Below, in pieces: positions 1 to 7,373 of a DNA stretch of 10,799 nt. Numbering within the stretch: position 1 is the first letter of the stretch; every line of letters begins with the position of its first letter. Made by a program: the position numbers and the translations under genes. The DNA lies in NCBI GenBank assembly GCA_023443145.1, contig JAEZVS010000150.1:1-10799 (forward strand), in the 5' to 3' direction. The stretch comes from Bacillota bacterium (GTDB lineage: Bacteria; Bacillota; Peptococcia; Peptococcales; Peptococcaceae). The notes under the pieces are model-generated. The model saw nothing but the letters and a program-made list of their open reading frames with translations, ran no database searches and had not been told where the DNA came from.

Positions 1-84
1 TCCATAAACAGCGGACATCCATCCATGTCGCATCAATTTTTTTTATTTATATTTATCTGCCCTTTTACAAAGCACAGAGGACAG

Positions 85-1104
85 CTACAGCCAACGCCTG
101 CGCAAGCGATCCGGTTTTTGCGCAAAAGCGAATAGAGTGGCTTCGTCGATGCGCCCTTCCATAAAAAGTGTCGAAAGGGCATCATCAAAAGTGCGCATAC
201 CTTGGTCCGTGCCGGATTCCAAAATTTGCGGCAGGAGATGGCGTTCATTCTGGCGAATATGCCGGCGCGCCGCCGGTGTGATGACAAATGTTTCAGCCGC
301 CAGAACCAAACCCGAATCATCGACACCCGGCAGCAAGCGTTGGCCGATCACCAAACGCAAAAGCTCGCTCAACATGGTTTCACCGCGACTTTTATCCGCT
401 TCCGGAAACAAATCGGCGGCGCGCCCAATGGCATCCACCGCTGTGGGGGTGTGCATGCTGGCCAGCACCAAATGGCCCGTCTCTGCCAATAGCAATGCAG
501 ATTGCAGCGTGGCGGCGCTTCTAATTTCACCAATCATCAACACATCAGGGTCGGCACGTAAAGCACCTTGCAACGCCGATGACAGATCTTTTTCCGCCAC
601 CTCACATTGATGCACCAAACCTGCTCCATTCGTTAATTCATATTCAATAGGCGATTCAAAGGTCATCACATGAATGCTCTTGGTATATAACATCTCTTGC
701 AGCAAGGCCGCCAAGGTGGTGGATTTCCCGCTGCCGGTCGGTCCGGTCACCAAAACCAGTCCCGACCGTTCCTTTAAAATGCGTTCGCCCACCGAGCCCA
801 ACGACAATTCCTTGACACTCGGCACCTGGTTGGGCAAAAAGCGCAAAGACAATTGATTCGCACCGCTGGCCTCGTACGAGTGGGCACGCACCCGCCCATA
901 ACCGTCACCGAATGAAAAATCGGCTTCCCCATCGTTTTGGGATAATCGGCAAATATTTGCCAAGAGCCGCCCGGCCACTTCAGCGCCTGGACTTTTATGG
1001 CGACGCAGCACATTGACACGGCGAAACCAAATGTCGCCACGGCCATCAATATGCACATCTGTGACGCCAAGCGATCGTGCTTCTTTAAACAATTCTTGTT
1101 CCAT
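85..1104 (-). CDS. pilT: PilT-like type IV pilus retraction / type II secretion family ATPase
   Basis: Cytoplasmic hexameric ATPase of the PilT/GspE family, which powers pilus retraction or a related pseudopilus machine. From the ATG at 1104 the protein is 339 residues, the usual PilT length (about 345). Visible motifs: Walker A GPTGSGKST at 121-129, Asp box ESPIE at 150-154, Walker B region DPDVLMIGEIRS at 185-196, and His box HLVLASMHT at 211-219. The C-terminal part (ARRHIRQNE, then QGMRTFDDAL) follows the PilT pattern and favours PilT over the longer GspE/PilB. Oddities: the usual EDPIE and GEIRD motifs read ESPIE and GEIRS, so two conserved aspartates are serine; the Walker B glutamate is kept. 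I chose ATG 1104 because GGAGG (1110-1114) lies 5 nt upstream; an in-frame GTG at 1116 would overlap that site. Divergent from the prepilin peptidase. Family call is firm; retraction versus another role is inferred. Confidence 0.9.
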   Translation of the reverse strand: MEQELFKEARSLGVTDVHIDGRGDIWFRRVNVLRRHKSPGAEVAGRLLANICRLSQNDGEADFSFGDGYGRVRAHSYEASGANQLSLRFLPNQVPSVKELSLGSVGERILKERSGLVLVTGPTGSGKSTTLAALLQEMLYTKSIHVMTFESPIEYELTNGAGLVHQCEVAEKDLSSALQGALRADPDVLMIGEIRSAATLQSALLLAETGHLVLASMHTPTAVDAIGRAADLFPEADKSRGETMLSELLRLVIGQRLLPGVDDSGLVLAAETFVITPAARRHIRQNERHLLPQILESGTDQGMRTFDDALSTLFMEGRIDEATLFAFAQKPDRLRRRWL

Positions 1105-1109
1105 ATCAA

Positions 1110-1120
1110 CCTCCACGAGG
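1110..1120. promoter_or_regulatory. Back-to-back ribosome binding sites of the divergent pil genes
   Basis: On the minus strand GGAGG (1110-1114) lies 5 nt before the pilT-like ATG at 1104. On the plus strand GAGG (1117-1120) lies 8 nt before the prepilin peptidase GTG at 1129. The two sites are separated by 2 bp, and only 24 bp separate the start codons. No promoter fits in that gap, so each promoter must lie inside the other gene's coding sequence and the two leaders must overlap in antisense. I see no strong -35/-10 pair for either gene. Confidence 0.7.
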
Positions 1121-1128
1121 TGAAATTT

Positions 1129-1854
1129 GTGATAGATTCCATTCTTATGTTTGTTTTAGGGACGATAGCGGCCAGTTTTATTGGCCTGATATTTGACCGC
1201 CGCGAAAAAGACGATCATCACCTGCGCTCGCACTGCGAGAATTGCCAACACACCCTCGCGCCGTGGGATTTGATTCCTCTTTTGAGCTTTCTGTTCTTGC
1301 GTGGACATTGCCGCTACTGTCAGGCGGCCATTCGTCCGGAGCATCTGTTGCGAGAAAGCTTAGGCGGCCTCCTCTTTTTGGGCTTATATCTGCATCTGGG
1401 GCGAGAGCCTGCGTTGGCTTTGCTATTATTGATGAGTATCCCCATGGCGTTCTTAGCCCTGGACGACGCCGCCCATCGTTGGGTGCACGATAAAGACCAG
1501 CTGTTTTTATTAACCTTTGTATTGATATATCTGGTCATCTTCGATTGTCCATCTTTCCCTGCTCGTCTTTATGCACTGGCGCTTTTTGGCGGAGGCACGT
1601 TGCTCTTGGCTCGATTATGGCCGAATGCTTTGGGCTCCGGCGATGTGCTCTTTATTGCCATCATGGCTTTTCATGGCGGCATTTGGATTTTCCCGGCACA
1701 ATTTTTATTGGGCACCGCATCGGCACTAATCTGGACTGTTTTTACCGGTTACAAATCACGTTGTGTCAGAACCCGGCAAATCCCCTTGGTGACTTTTTTG
1801 GTGTTAAGTATTTGGCTCGATTGGTGCTTGGACTTTAACCGCCTCTTTTACTGA
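1129..1854 (+). CDS. pilD: Prepilin peptidase (A24 family, PilD/ComC-like)
   Basis: Membrane aspartyl protease that cleaves the leader of type IV prepilins and usually N-methylates the new N-terminus. From the GTG at 1129 the protein is 241 residues, slightly short for the family. An N-terminal membrane segment (about 5-22) leads into a cytoplasmic loop with the tetracysteine zinc motif C36-x2-C39 and C61-x2-C64, typical of bifunctional peptidase/methylases. Several hydrophobic segments follow. The two catalytic aspartates appear to be D113 (in LDDAAHRWVHD; the common IPD reads VHD) and D172 in the GSGD motif (169-172). The frame is open upstream to an ATG at 997, but that stretch is antisense to the pilT-like gene and lacks the fold, so the GTG with GAGG 8 nt upstream is preferred. 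With the divergent ATPase it implies a type IV pilus or competence pseudopilus. No pilin gene is in the window. Confidence 0.88.
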   Translation: MIDSILMFVLGTIAASFIGLIFDRREKDDHHLRSHCENCQHTLAPWDLIPLLSFLFLRGHCRYCQAAIRPEHLLRESLGGLLFLGLYLHLGREPALALLLLMSIPMAFLALDDAAHRWVHDKDQLFLLTFVLIYLVIFDCPSFPARLYALALFGGGTLLLARLWPNALGSGDVLFIAIMAFHGGIWIFPAQFLLGTASALIWTVFTGYKSRCVRTRQIPLVTFLVLSIWLDWCLDFNRLFY

Positions 1855-1882
1855 CGGTGCCCCACCGTTTCATCTGTTTTTG
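1854..1882 (+). terminator. Possible terminator overlapping the pilD stop codon
   Basis: A GC-rich hairpin, ACGGTG (1854-1859), loop CCC, CACCGT (1863-1868), starts on the last base of the stop codon and is followed by a T-rich run ending in TTTTT. The stem is only 6 bp, so this is weaker than the hairpin at 2012-2049, which may be the main stop. Confidence 0.4.
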
Positions 1883-2011
1883 AATCTACAGTGATAAAAT
1901 GCACCGGCCATCCGAATCAGGCTCACCCTTTGCAACATGTCATAAGCGCAACAGATGGCGCCCCCATCTTATCCGGCCTTCTTTTAGAGAAACCACATCG
2001 TTTCAGCAATC

Positions 2012-2049
2012 AAAAATATCGGCAAGCGCCCGCGCCTGCCGATATTTTT
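2012..2049. terminator. Bidirectional intrinsic terminator between converging genes
   Basis: A perfect 13-bp inverted repeat, AAAAATATCGGCA (2012-2024) and TGCCGATATTTTT (2037-2049), encloses a 12-nt GC-rich loop. Each strand reads a GC core followed by TTTTT. It sits 29 bp past the aminotransferase stop on one side and about 157 bp past the pilD stop on the other, where the two transcripts converge. The rest of the 1855-2077 gap shows no gene. Confidence 0.8.
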
Positions 2050-2077
2050 ATACGAAAAATGCTTTATTAAAGCTTCT

Positions 2078-3274
2078 TTAGTTGGTACGGCCCGGATAAG
2101 CCTTCAAGCCTTCTGCAAGAACGGTCATGGCTTTTTCCAACTCTTCGGTTTCCAAGATATACGCGATCCGTGCTTCATTTTTGCCCAGACCCGGGGTGCA
2201 ATAGAAACCTTCGAGAGGAGCCATCATCACCGTTTCACCATTGTAATCAAACTCGGAAAGCATCCAGATAATGAATTTTTCAGCATCATCTACCGGGAAC
2301 TGAACGGCAACATAGAAGGCGCCTTTCGGTTCCAAACAAACCACACCGTCCATTTTTTGGAGAGCCTGATAGACCACATCGCGACGCGCCTTGTATTCAT
2401 CGTTCACTTCTTTAAAATAAGAAACCGGCGTGCGATAAAGTTCAACGGCACCCACCATATCCAGAGTCGGGACACAGAGTCGGCCCTGACAAAGTTTCAT
2501 CACACCATCGATGAAATCTTTATTCTTCGAAGCCAGGCTACCGATGCGGGCACCGCAAGCGCTATAGCGTTTGGAAACCGAATCCACGATCACTACGCGG
2601 TCGGCAGCTTCCGGATAATGACCAAAACTTCTATATTCCAAGCCGTCATAGACAAACTCACGATACACTTCGTCGGCCACAATAAAGATGTCTTTGTCAA
2701 TGGCAATATCCACCATCATTTTAATTTCTTCCGGCGTATAGACCACGCCGGTGGGATTGCCCGGGTTGTTTAAAATAAAAGCTTTGGTCTTGTCATCGAT
2801 GACTTTTTCCACTTCTTCACGAGATGGGAAATGGAAGCCATTTTCAGCTTTAGTTGTGATGCCCTTAATGCCCACATCAACTGCGGCTGCGAACCCATTA
2901 TAATTGGTATAGAAAGGCTCGGTAACAACAATGTTATCGCCGGCATCACATAAAGCAATGATGGCGAAGAGCAATGCTTCACTACCACCGTTGGTAATCA
3001 GGATTTCATCAGTGCCAAAATCCATATTGTACGTTTTATAATAATCGGAAATGGCCTGGATAAGTTTTTTGTCACCAGCTGAATCGGCATAAGCGAGCAC
3101 TTCCTGCTCAAAATGACGCACCGCATCAAAGAAACCTGCCGGCGTCTTGATGTCCGGTTGACCAATATTTAACGGATACACTTTTTTGCCTTCTTCACGC
3201 GCTTTATTGGCATAAGGCACCAACTTACGAATGGGGGACGACTGCATACCGGTAATACGTTTAGATAAATTCAT
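2078..3274 (-). CDS. PLP-dependent class I/II aminotransferase (aspartate aminotransferase-like)
   Basis: Cytosolic pyridoxal-phosphate enzyme transferring amino groups between an amino acid and a 2-oxo acid; probably homodimeric. The 398-residue length is typical. Fold type I landmarks in order: N-terminal NIGQPDIKTP at 36-44, cofactor-contact NGGSEA at 95-100, NNPGNPTG at 169-176, DEVYREF at 201-207 carrying the Asp that pairs with the pyridine nitrogen, the Schiff-base lysine K235 in SVSKRYSACGARIG, and R369 in EARIAY, which binds the substrate carboxylate. The ATG at 3274 has GGAG 9 nt upstream. It is transcribed alone from its own promoter, ending at the 2012-2049 hairpin. SKRYSACGARIG resembles a clostridial aspartate-aminotransferase-like subgroup, but substrate (aspartate, alanine, aromatic or other) cannot be read from sequence, so I give no symbol. 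Confidence 0.92.
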   Translation of the reverse strand: MNLSKRITGMQSSPIRKLVPYANKAREEGKKVYPLNIGQPDIKTPAGFFDAVRHFEQEVLAYADSAGDKKLIQAISDYYKTYNMDFGTDEILITNGGSEALLFAIIALCDAGDNIVVTEPFYTNYNGFAAAVDVGIKGITTKAENGFHFPSREEVEKVIDDKTKAFILNNPGNPTGVVYTPEEIKMMVDIAIDKDIFIVADEVYREFVYDGLEYRSFGHYPEAADRVVIVDSVSKRYSACGARIGSLASKNKDFIDGVMKLCQGRLCVPTLDMVGAVELYRTPVSYFKEVNDEYKARRDVVYQALQKMDGVVCLEPKGAFYVAVQFPVDDAEKFIIWMLSEFDYNGETVMMAPLEGFYCTPGLGKNEARIAYILETEELEKAMTVLAEGLKAYPGRTN

Positions 3275-3334
3275 TGGTATTCACTCCATTTCTCTCCAGA
3301 CAACATCATAGTTACAAAAACTGTGGACAAAGAT

Positions 3335-3343
3335 ATCATATCA
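3335..3343 (-). promoter_or_regulatory. Extended -10 promoter for the aminotransferase gene
   Basis: Reading the minus strand, TGA-TATGAT is an extended -10 element (TATGAT at 3335-3340, TG at 3342-3343) about 60 bp before the start codon. The best -35 is weak (TTAGAA with an 18-bp spacer), consistent with reliance on the TG extension. The remainder of the 3275-3557 gap shows no gene. Confidence 0.5.
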
Positions 3344-3470
3344 CATACATTCTGAAAATTCTAATGATAGATGGTAAATCGCATCTTCTATAACGAATCC
3401 TTATCACACACCGGTACGTCATCACCTTCCATTTTGAAACAAACCCACATTGTTGAGACTGTTGCGTCGC

Positions 3471-3508
3471 TAAATAAAAACAGCCACCCTCCGAGAGGAT
3501 GACTGTTT
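3471..3508 (-). terminator. Intrinsic terminator for the nucleotidase-regulator operon
   Basis: On the minus strand a 14-bp stem (3508-3495 with 3491-3478) closed by a 3-nt loop ends in CTG-TTTTT-ATTT. The two imperfect positions form G-U wobbles in minus-strand RNA but C-A mismatches in plus-strand RNA, so the hairpin is built for the minus direction. It lies 50 bp after the regulator's stop codon. Confidence 0.82.
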
Positions 3509-3557
3509 ATCTGTTTATCTATGGCCAATTATATGCTCAACGACTGAAAAATACCCT

Positions 3558-4217
3558 TTAATAAAACAATTGATGTTCATTCATCGCGTAAGCCAACAAT
3601 TTCTCTTTATCTCTAATATATATTTTACGGCCTTCAGTATAAAGCACTTCTTCGTGACGAAGCGCACGCATCATCTTAGAGACCGTCACCTTATGTACAC
3701 CCAGTTTTTGTGAGAGACGCACAAAACTGGAAAATTCCGGCTTAACACGTAGCCTTTCGTCTTGATCTACAAAAGCATTGTAATAAAGCATTTTGCAAAG
3801 GTGGTTCGGTACGCGTCCTTCTGTACGCGCATTAAACGTACGCATATTTTGTCGGTTGACATCCAAAAGTTCTGCCAAAAGCTCACACATTAGATCATGA
3901 TGCTGGGCATAATAATCCAAAACATACTGTTTGGGAATGCGGTAGGCGCAAATTCGTTCTGTAGCCACAAAATGACTTTCGCTCAAACCTTCTCGACTAA
4001 ATGCCGACAATACGCCCACCAATGCATCATACATTGAACCGAAAGCCGATTTATAGCCGTGAAATACCGATTGCCCACCTTCGCTGATGGATTCCCGATA
4101 ACATTTTCCGGATTGCAGGTAATACACATAAATCAGCGGCGCATCTTGCTCAATAAGCACCTCACCCCGTTGAAAAATAACGGGTTCAACCCCCTCTAAG
4201 TTTAATATATCTTCCAC
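3558..4217 (-). CDS. Crp/Fnr-family transcriptional regulator
   Basis: A 219-residue regulator of the usual Crp/Fnr size. Residues about 10-110 fit the cyclic-nucleotide-binding-like beta barrel (QRGEVLIEQDAPLIYVYYLQSGKCYR near the start), then a dimerisation helix (about 105-135), then a winged helix-turn-helix at about 165-200 with VRLSQKLGVHKVTVSKMMRAL. The sequence lacks the phosphate-binding cassette of true cAMP receptors (GEL...R-x-AT) and the N-terminal cysteine cluster of FNR, so the effector is unknown; the cysteines at 39, 90, 111 and 141 are scattered. The start is GTG at 4217, with AGGAGG (4225-4230) 7 nt upstream and overlapping the stop codon of the preceding nucleotidase gene. 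The two genes are therefore an operon and probably translationally coupled. It may regulate its own operon, but I see no convincing operator. Confidence 0.88.
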   Translation of the reverse strand: MEDILNLEGVEPVIFQRGEVLIEQDAPLIYVYYLQSGKCYRESISEGGQSVFHGYKSAFGSMYDALVGVLSAFSREGLSESHFVATERICAYRIPKQYVLDYYAQHHDLMCELLAELLDVNRQNMRTFNARTEGRVPNHLCKMLYYNAFVDQDERLRVKPEFSSFVRLSQKLGVHKVTVSKMMRALRHEEVLYTEGRKIYIRDKEKLLAYAMNEHQLFY

Positions 4218-4224
4218 AAATGCA

Positions 4225-4231
4225 CCTCCTA
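4225..4231 (-). promoter_or_regulatory. Shine-Dalgarno overlapping the upstream stop codon (coupling site)
   Basis: AGGAGG (4225-4230) of the Crp-like gene shares bases with the nucleotidase TAG stop (4229-4231). Ribosomes finishing the nucleotidase would sit on the downstream initiation site, which favours coupled translation. Confidence 0.75.
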
Positions 4232-5788
4232 ATAAATCACCTTAAATTGATGGCAGTTTTGGGCATGAATCACCGGATGGCGAATGATATAATCCAACAT
4301 CAAATCGGTCATATCGATTTGAATGTCCTGCACAATCTTTGACTTGTTATACATAGGATATTGTCCGCCGCCAATTGCACGATAATTGTTCATGACAATT
4401 TTTAATTTGTCGTCCCCTTTAATATCCTGCCCATGATAGGACAGATGGGTGATGCGCTCTCCAGGCTCTTTGCGAATGTCCATGGTATAATCAATGCCAC
4501 TGTAAATATCATAGTTATAATATTGAATAAAGGGCGTCGAAAAAGCCTTTGATATCATCAGCTGATTATTTTCATCCAAATCGAAAAACTGAGCACAGCG
4601 CTCCAATGCCGCGCGCAAATCGTCACCGGATACTTCCAGCACCGCCAACGTATTGGTATAAATATAATTATTGACAATATGGCGCACCGTAATATCGGGC
4701 GGCAATCCCCGTGCATCTCCGCGGAAAATACTGGTACAGGAAATATCCACCCCTGCAGCCTGCATTTGAATACGGTTGATAAATTCTACATAAGGATGCA
4801 CATAAGTGCGTGCCGCCAAAGCATCATCAATAAGCATGTTGCCTTCTACGTGGCCTATGGGAATATCCAACCAGCTTTCCACTTCATCGTGAATAGGCTT
4901 TATCCTTTCGGTGATCCGCGGGTCGGCTGCCACGCGGCCATTTTTGAGAAGCATGGCTTCATGAGCCGATACTTGCCAGCGACCTTGACGGTCTTCTTTT
5001 AGAATCAAGTGCACCAAACCCACCGCTTGGGCTCGCCAACCGGGCATGACAATAGGCACTCCTTGATGGATACCATAAATCTCTCGATGTTGATGACCGG
5101 TGATGAGACAATCAATATCCGGCACTGCTTCAATGATTTTTTCAGCCACATTTTCTCCGGGCTGCAATCCGATGGTGCGACCGCTGAAGGGATCCCGCTC
5201 AAAACCGCCGTGATAACTGACGATGACCACATCGGCCATCTCACGTAAACGCGGCACCCATTTTTGGGCACAAAGTATCGGATCTTCAAACTTCAAACCG
5301 TCGATGTTTTCTTCTTTTTCCCATTGCGGCACAAATTCGGTAATCAAGCCTAAAACAGCAATTTTTATCGGTCCGCGCCGGATAATGGTGTAGGCATCAA
5401 AAAGCGGTTCACCCGTATCTTGCTCAATCACATTTGCCGCCAGCACAGGAAAATGAGCTGCCGCCACACCGCGAGCCAAATAGGCTTTTCCGTAATTGAA
5501 TTCGTGATTGCCCAGAACGGCTGCATCACAACCCATTGCATTCAAACACGATACAATGGGCTGAGGCCCTTCCTCACCGTGGTTCAAGGCCCAATACTGG
5601 GCAAGAGCCGACCCTTGGATGAGATCTCCGTTATCAATATAAACAACGTGTTCATGCTCCCGGCGAACCGCTTCTATAACGGCGGAAGCCTTGGCCAAGC
5701 CCAAATTGGTGTTGTAGCTGTCTGCCATATAGTCTGTAGGCATGACGTATGCATGTACGTCACTGGTGGCTAAAATGTAAAGCTCCAT
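4229..5788 (-). CDS. Cytoplasmic 5'-nucleotidase / 2',3'-cyclic phosphodiesterase (UshA-like metallophosphatase)
   Basis: Two-domain, di-metal phosphatase that hydrolyses nucleoside monophosphates and, in many relatives, 2',3'-cyclic nucleotides. From ATG 5788 it has 519 residues. The N-terminal metallophosphatase domain shows all metal motifs: D10 and H12 in SDVH, D54 in NGDLIQGS, GNHE at 93-96, H193 in SYHGG, and GHQH at 230-233. The C-terminal nucleotidase domain (about 310-500) shows NTLAVLEVSGDDL, GIDYTMDI and NNYRAIGGG, which shape the nucleotide pocket. There is no signal peptide or wall anchor, unlike exported UshA/YfkN-type enzymes, so it should act in the cytoplasm. A TTG at 5809 would add seven residues, but the ATG has a GGCGGTGA-like site just upstream and begins directly with the conserved strand. 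It is the first gene of an operon with the Crp-like regulator. Substrate is uncertain. Confidence 0.88.
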   Translation of the reverse strand: MELYILATSDVHAYVMPTDYMADSYNTNLGLAKASAVIEAVRREHEHVVYIDNGDLIQGSALAQYWALNHGEEGPQPIVSCLNAMGCDAAVLGNHEFNYGKAYLARGVAAAHFPVLAANVIEQDTGEPLFDAYTIIRRGPIKIAVLGLITEFVPQWEKEENIDGLKFEDPILCAQKWVPRLREMADVVIVSYHGGFERDPFSGRTIGLQPGENVAEKIIEAVPDIDCLITGHQHREIYGIHQGVPIVMPGWRAQAVGLVHLILKEDRQGRWQVSAHEAMLLKNGRVAADPRITERIKPIHDEVESWLDIPIGHVEGNMLIDDALAARTYVHPYVEFINRIQMQAAGVDISCTSIFRGDARGLPPDITVRHIVNNYIYTNTLAVLEVSGDDLRAALERCAQFFDLDENNQLMISKAFSTPFIQYYNYDIYSGIDYTMDIRKEPGERITHLSYHGQDIKGDDKLKIVMNNYRAIGGGQYPMYNKSKIVQDIQIDMTDLMLDYIIRHPVIHAQNCHQFKVIY

Positions 5789-5827
5789 ATTCACCGCCTG
5801 TATCTGCAAAAACCGACTGTCAGTATA

Positions 5828-5855
5828 TATTTACATAATAGACCGTCTTTGTCAA
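5828..5855 (-). promoter_or_regulatory. Promoter of the nucleotidase-regulator operon
   Basis: On the minus strand a consensus TTGACA (-35, 5855-5850) and TAAATA (-10, 5833-5828) are separated by 16 bp. The expected start point, near 5821, falls on a small palindrome, ACTGTCAGT (5816-5824). No strong terminator separates this promoter from dnaB (only a 5-bp hairpin at 5886-5904), so some read-through from dnaB is possible. Confidence 0.62.
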
Positions 5856-5907
5856 CGAAAAAATTTGTAATAGTAATAAAATATAACGAACTGTATTGTT
5901 TCGTGGT

Positions 5908-7284
5908 CTAATAGCCGTCATTAGGTGCATCAAAAGGTGCCAAATTACCGAATTTGGTAAATTCTTTTTGAAAGGACAAGTCCACCGTTCCTGTTGATCC
6001 ATTGCGGTGTTTGGCAATGATCAGTTCGGCAATCCCAGCGCGTTCCGTCTCTTCAGGAAAATAGTATTCCTCACGATAGATAAAAAGAACCAGGTCTGCA
6101 TCTTGTTCCAAAGAACCCGACTCTCGCAAATGAGACAGCGCCGGCCGTTTGTCGTGGGTGGTTTCCACCGAACGTGACAATTGGGACAAAGCGATAATTG
6201 GCACGTTCAGTTCACGCGCCAAAGATTTCAAAGCGCGGGAAATCTGCGATACCTCTTGTTGACGATTTTCACTTTTACCGCCGGCGCCCATGAGCTGCAA
6301 ATAGTCTATGATAATGAGCCCCAGATTTTTAACTTCCGTCTTCAGTCTCCGGGCCTTGGCGCGGAGCTCACGAATCGTAATCCCCGGTGTATCATCTATA
6401 TAAATAGGCGCACTGCTAAGGGGAGCCACAGCAGCAATCAGCTGGGGCCAGTCATCTAACGGCAGCGTTCCGGTACGCAAATATTGTTGATCCACCTGCG
6501 CGTAGGCTGAAATCATGCGCTGAGCCAACTGCTCTTTGCTCATTTCCAGAGAAAAAATAGCAACCGGCACACCTTTTTCGCCTTGTTCCGGACGTCCGAC
6601 GGCAGCATTGCTGGCCATATTTAAGCATAGTGCCGTTTTACCCATGGCCGGACGGGCGGCAATGATGATAAAGTCACTGTTTTGCCAACCGGAAGTGATG
6701 CGGTCCAAATCGATAAATCCCGACGGCACACCGGTAATGGCTTTGTTTTGTTGACACAACCATTCCACCCGGGCCAAAGTGTCGCCGATAATGGTTTCAA
6801 TGATTTCCAATCCGCCACGTTCACCACGCTGAGAAATTTCCATAATGCGTTTTTCGGCGTCATCTAAGATGGTCTCAAATGCTTCGCTGTCCTCAAAAGC
6901 ACGATTGGCGATGGTCCGGCAAGTGTGAATGAGATGGCGCATATTGCTTTTTTCACGCACAATTTTGGCGTAGTAAGAAGCATGGCGCAAGCGGGCGGAT
7001 GCACCGGCCACACGTGCCACACGTCCAAGGCCGCCGGCTTTCTCCAGCAAATCGCTTTTACGAAGTTTTTCAGTCAATGTAACCAGATCGATGGGCAGTC
7101 CTTCATCATTCATTTCAGCAATGGCATGAAAAAGCACCTTGTTTTCAGGTATATAAAAATCGTTTTCATTCACAATTTGCACACAGTCTGAAATGCTGTC
7201 GTGCTCGCGGATCATAGTAGACAAGACAGCCTCTTCCGCATCTTCATTGTGAGGCGGTGTATCGAGTATGGGGTTATCCGGCAT
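5908..7284 (-). CDS. dnaB: Replicative DNA helicase DnaB
   Basis: Hexameric helicase that unwinds DNA at the replication fork and recruits primase (called DnaC in Bacillus). From ATG 7284 it has 458 residues, a standard length. The N-terminal domain opens with PPHNEDAEEAVLSTMI. The RecA-like C-terminal domain carries Walker A ARPAMGKTA at about 210-218, SLEMSKEQLAQRM at about 245, Walker B LIIIDYLQL at about 323-331, and the strongly conserved block SQLSRSVE...LRESGSLEQDADLV at about 367-399. No intein interrupts the sites where DnaB inteins usually sit. ATG 7284 has AAGGAG (7293-7298) 8 nt upstream, while an in-frame GTG at 7293 overlaps that site. It appears monocistronic: its neighbours are not rplI or other replication genes, which commonly flank it in Bacillota. 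Identification is secure. Confidence 0.97.
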   Translation of the reverse strand: MPDNPILDTPPHNEDAEEAVLSTMIREHDSISDCVQIVNENDFYIPENKVLFHAIAEMNDEGLPIDLVTLTEKLRKSDLLEKAGGLGRVARVAGASARLRHASYYAKIVREKSNMRHLIHTCRTIANRAFEDSEAFETILDDAEKRIMEISQRGERGGLEIIETIIGDTLARVEWLCQQNKAITGVPSGFIDLDRITSGWQNSDFIIIAARPAMGKTALCLNMASNAAVGRPEQGEKGVPVAIFSLEMSKEQLAQRMISAYAQVDQQYLRTGTLPLDDWPQLIAAVAPLSSAPIYIDDTPGITIRELRAKARRLKTEVKNLGLIIIDYLQLMGAGGKSENRQQEVSQISRALKSLARELNVPIIALSQLSRSVETTHDKRPALSHLRESGSLEQDADLVLFIYREEYYFPEETERAGIAELIIAKHRNGSTGTVDLSFQKEFTKFGNLAPFDAPNDGY

Positions 7285-7311
7285 CGGTCTCACTCCTTTT
7301 CAGTCTCAACC

Positions 7312-7320
7312 ATTATAACA
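7312..7320 (-). promoter_or_regulatory. Extended -10 promoter for dnaB
   Basis: Minus-strand TGT-TATAAT (7320-7312) is a perfect -10 with a TG extension, 27 bp upstream of the dnaB ATG. No good -35 is visible at 16-18 bp, which fits an extended -10 promoter. The leader would be only about 20 nt, just enough for the AAGGAG site. Confidence 0.65.
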
Positions 7321-7373
7321 CACAATGGTCGGGCAAATCCGTTTGATGAACACGTTCGGAGGATTTTCTTCTA

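Noticed and set aside
1..84. Possible start of another minus-strand gene at the left edge (ATG at 33-31, reading MRHGWMSAVYG to the edge)
   Set aside because: Only eleven codons are visible, there is no clear ribosome binding site, and the stretch is AT-rich; it cannot be told from chance.
997..1128. N-terminal extension of the prepilin peptidase back to ATG 997
   Set aside because: It is antisense to the pilT-like gene, has no family similarity, and a good GTG start with a ribosome binding site lies at 1129.
1899..2081. Open frame of 60 codons on the plus strand in the pilD-aminotransferase gap
   Set aside because: No ribosome binding site, no recognisable protein features, and it runs through the bidirectional terminator hairpin.
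2357..2773. 138-codon plus-strand open frame
   Set aside because: Lies wholly antisense to the aminotransferase, whose motifs are unambiguous; the frame reads as a shadow with no start signal.
3389..5890. TATAACGAA occurring at 3389-3397 and 5882-5890 upstream of two minus-strand genes
   Set aside because: A shared 9-mer is expected many times by chance in 10 kb, and the positions relative to the promoters differ.
5845..5917. TAGACC / GGTCTA inverted repeat flanking the dnaB-nucleotidase gap
   Set aside because: Only 6 bp over a long spacing, expected by chance; not a credible terminator or operator.
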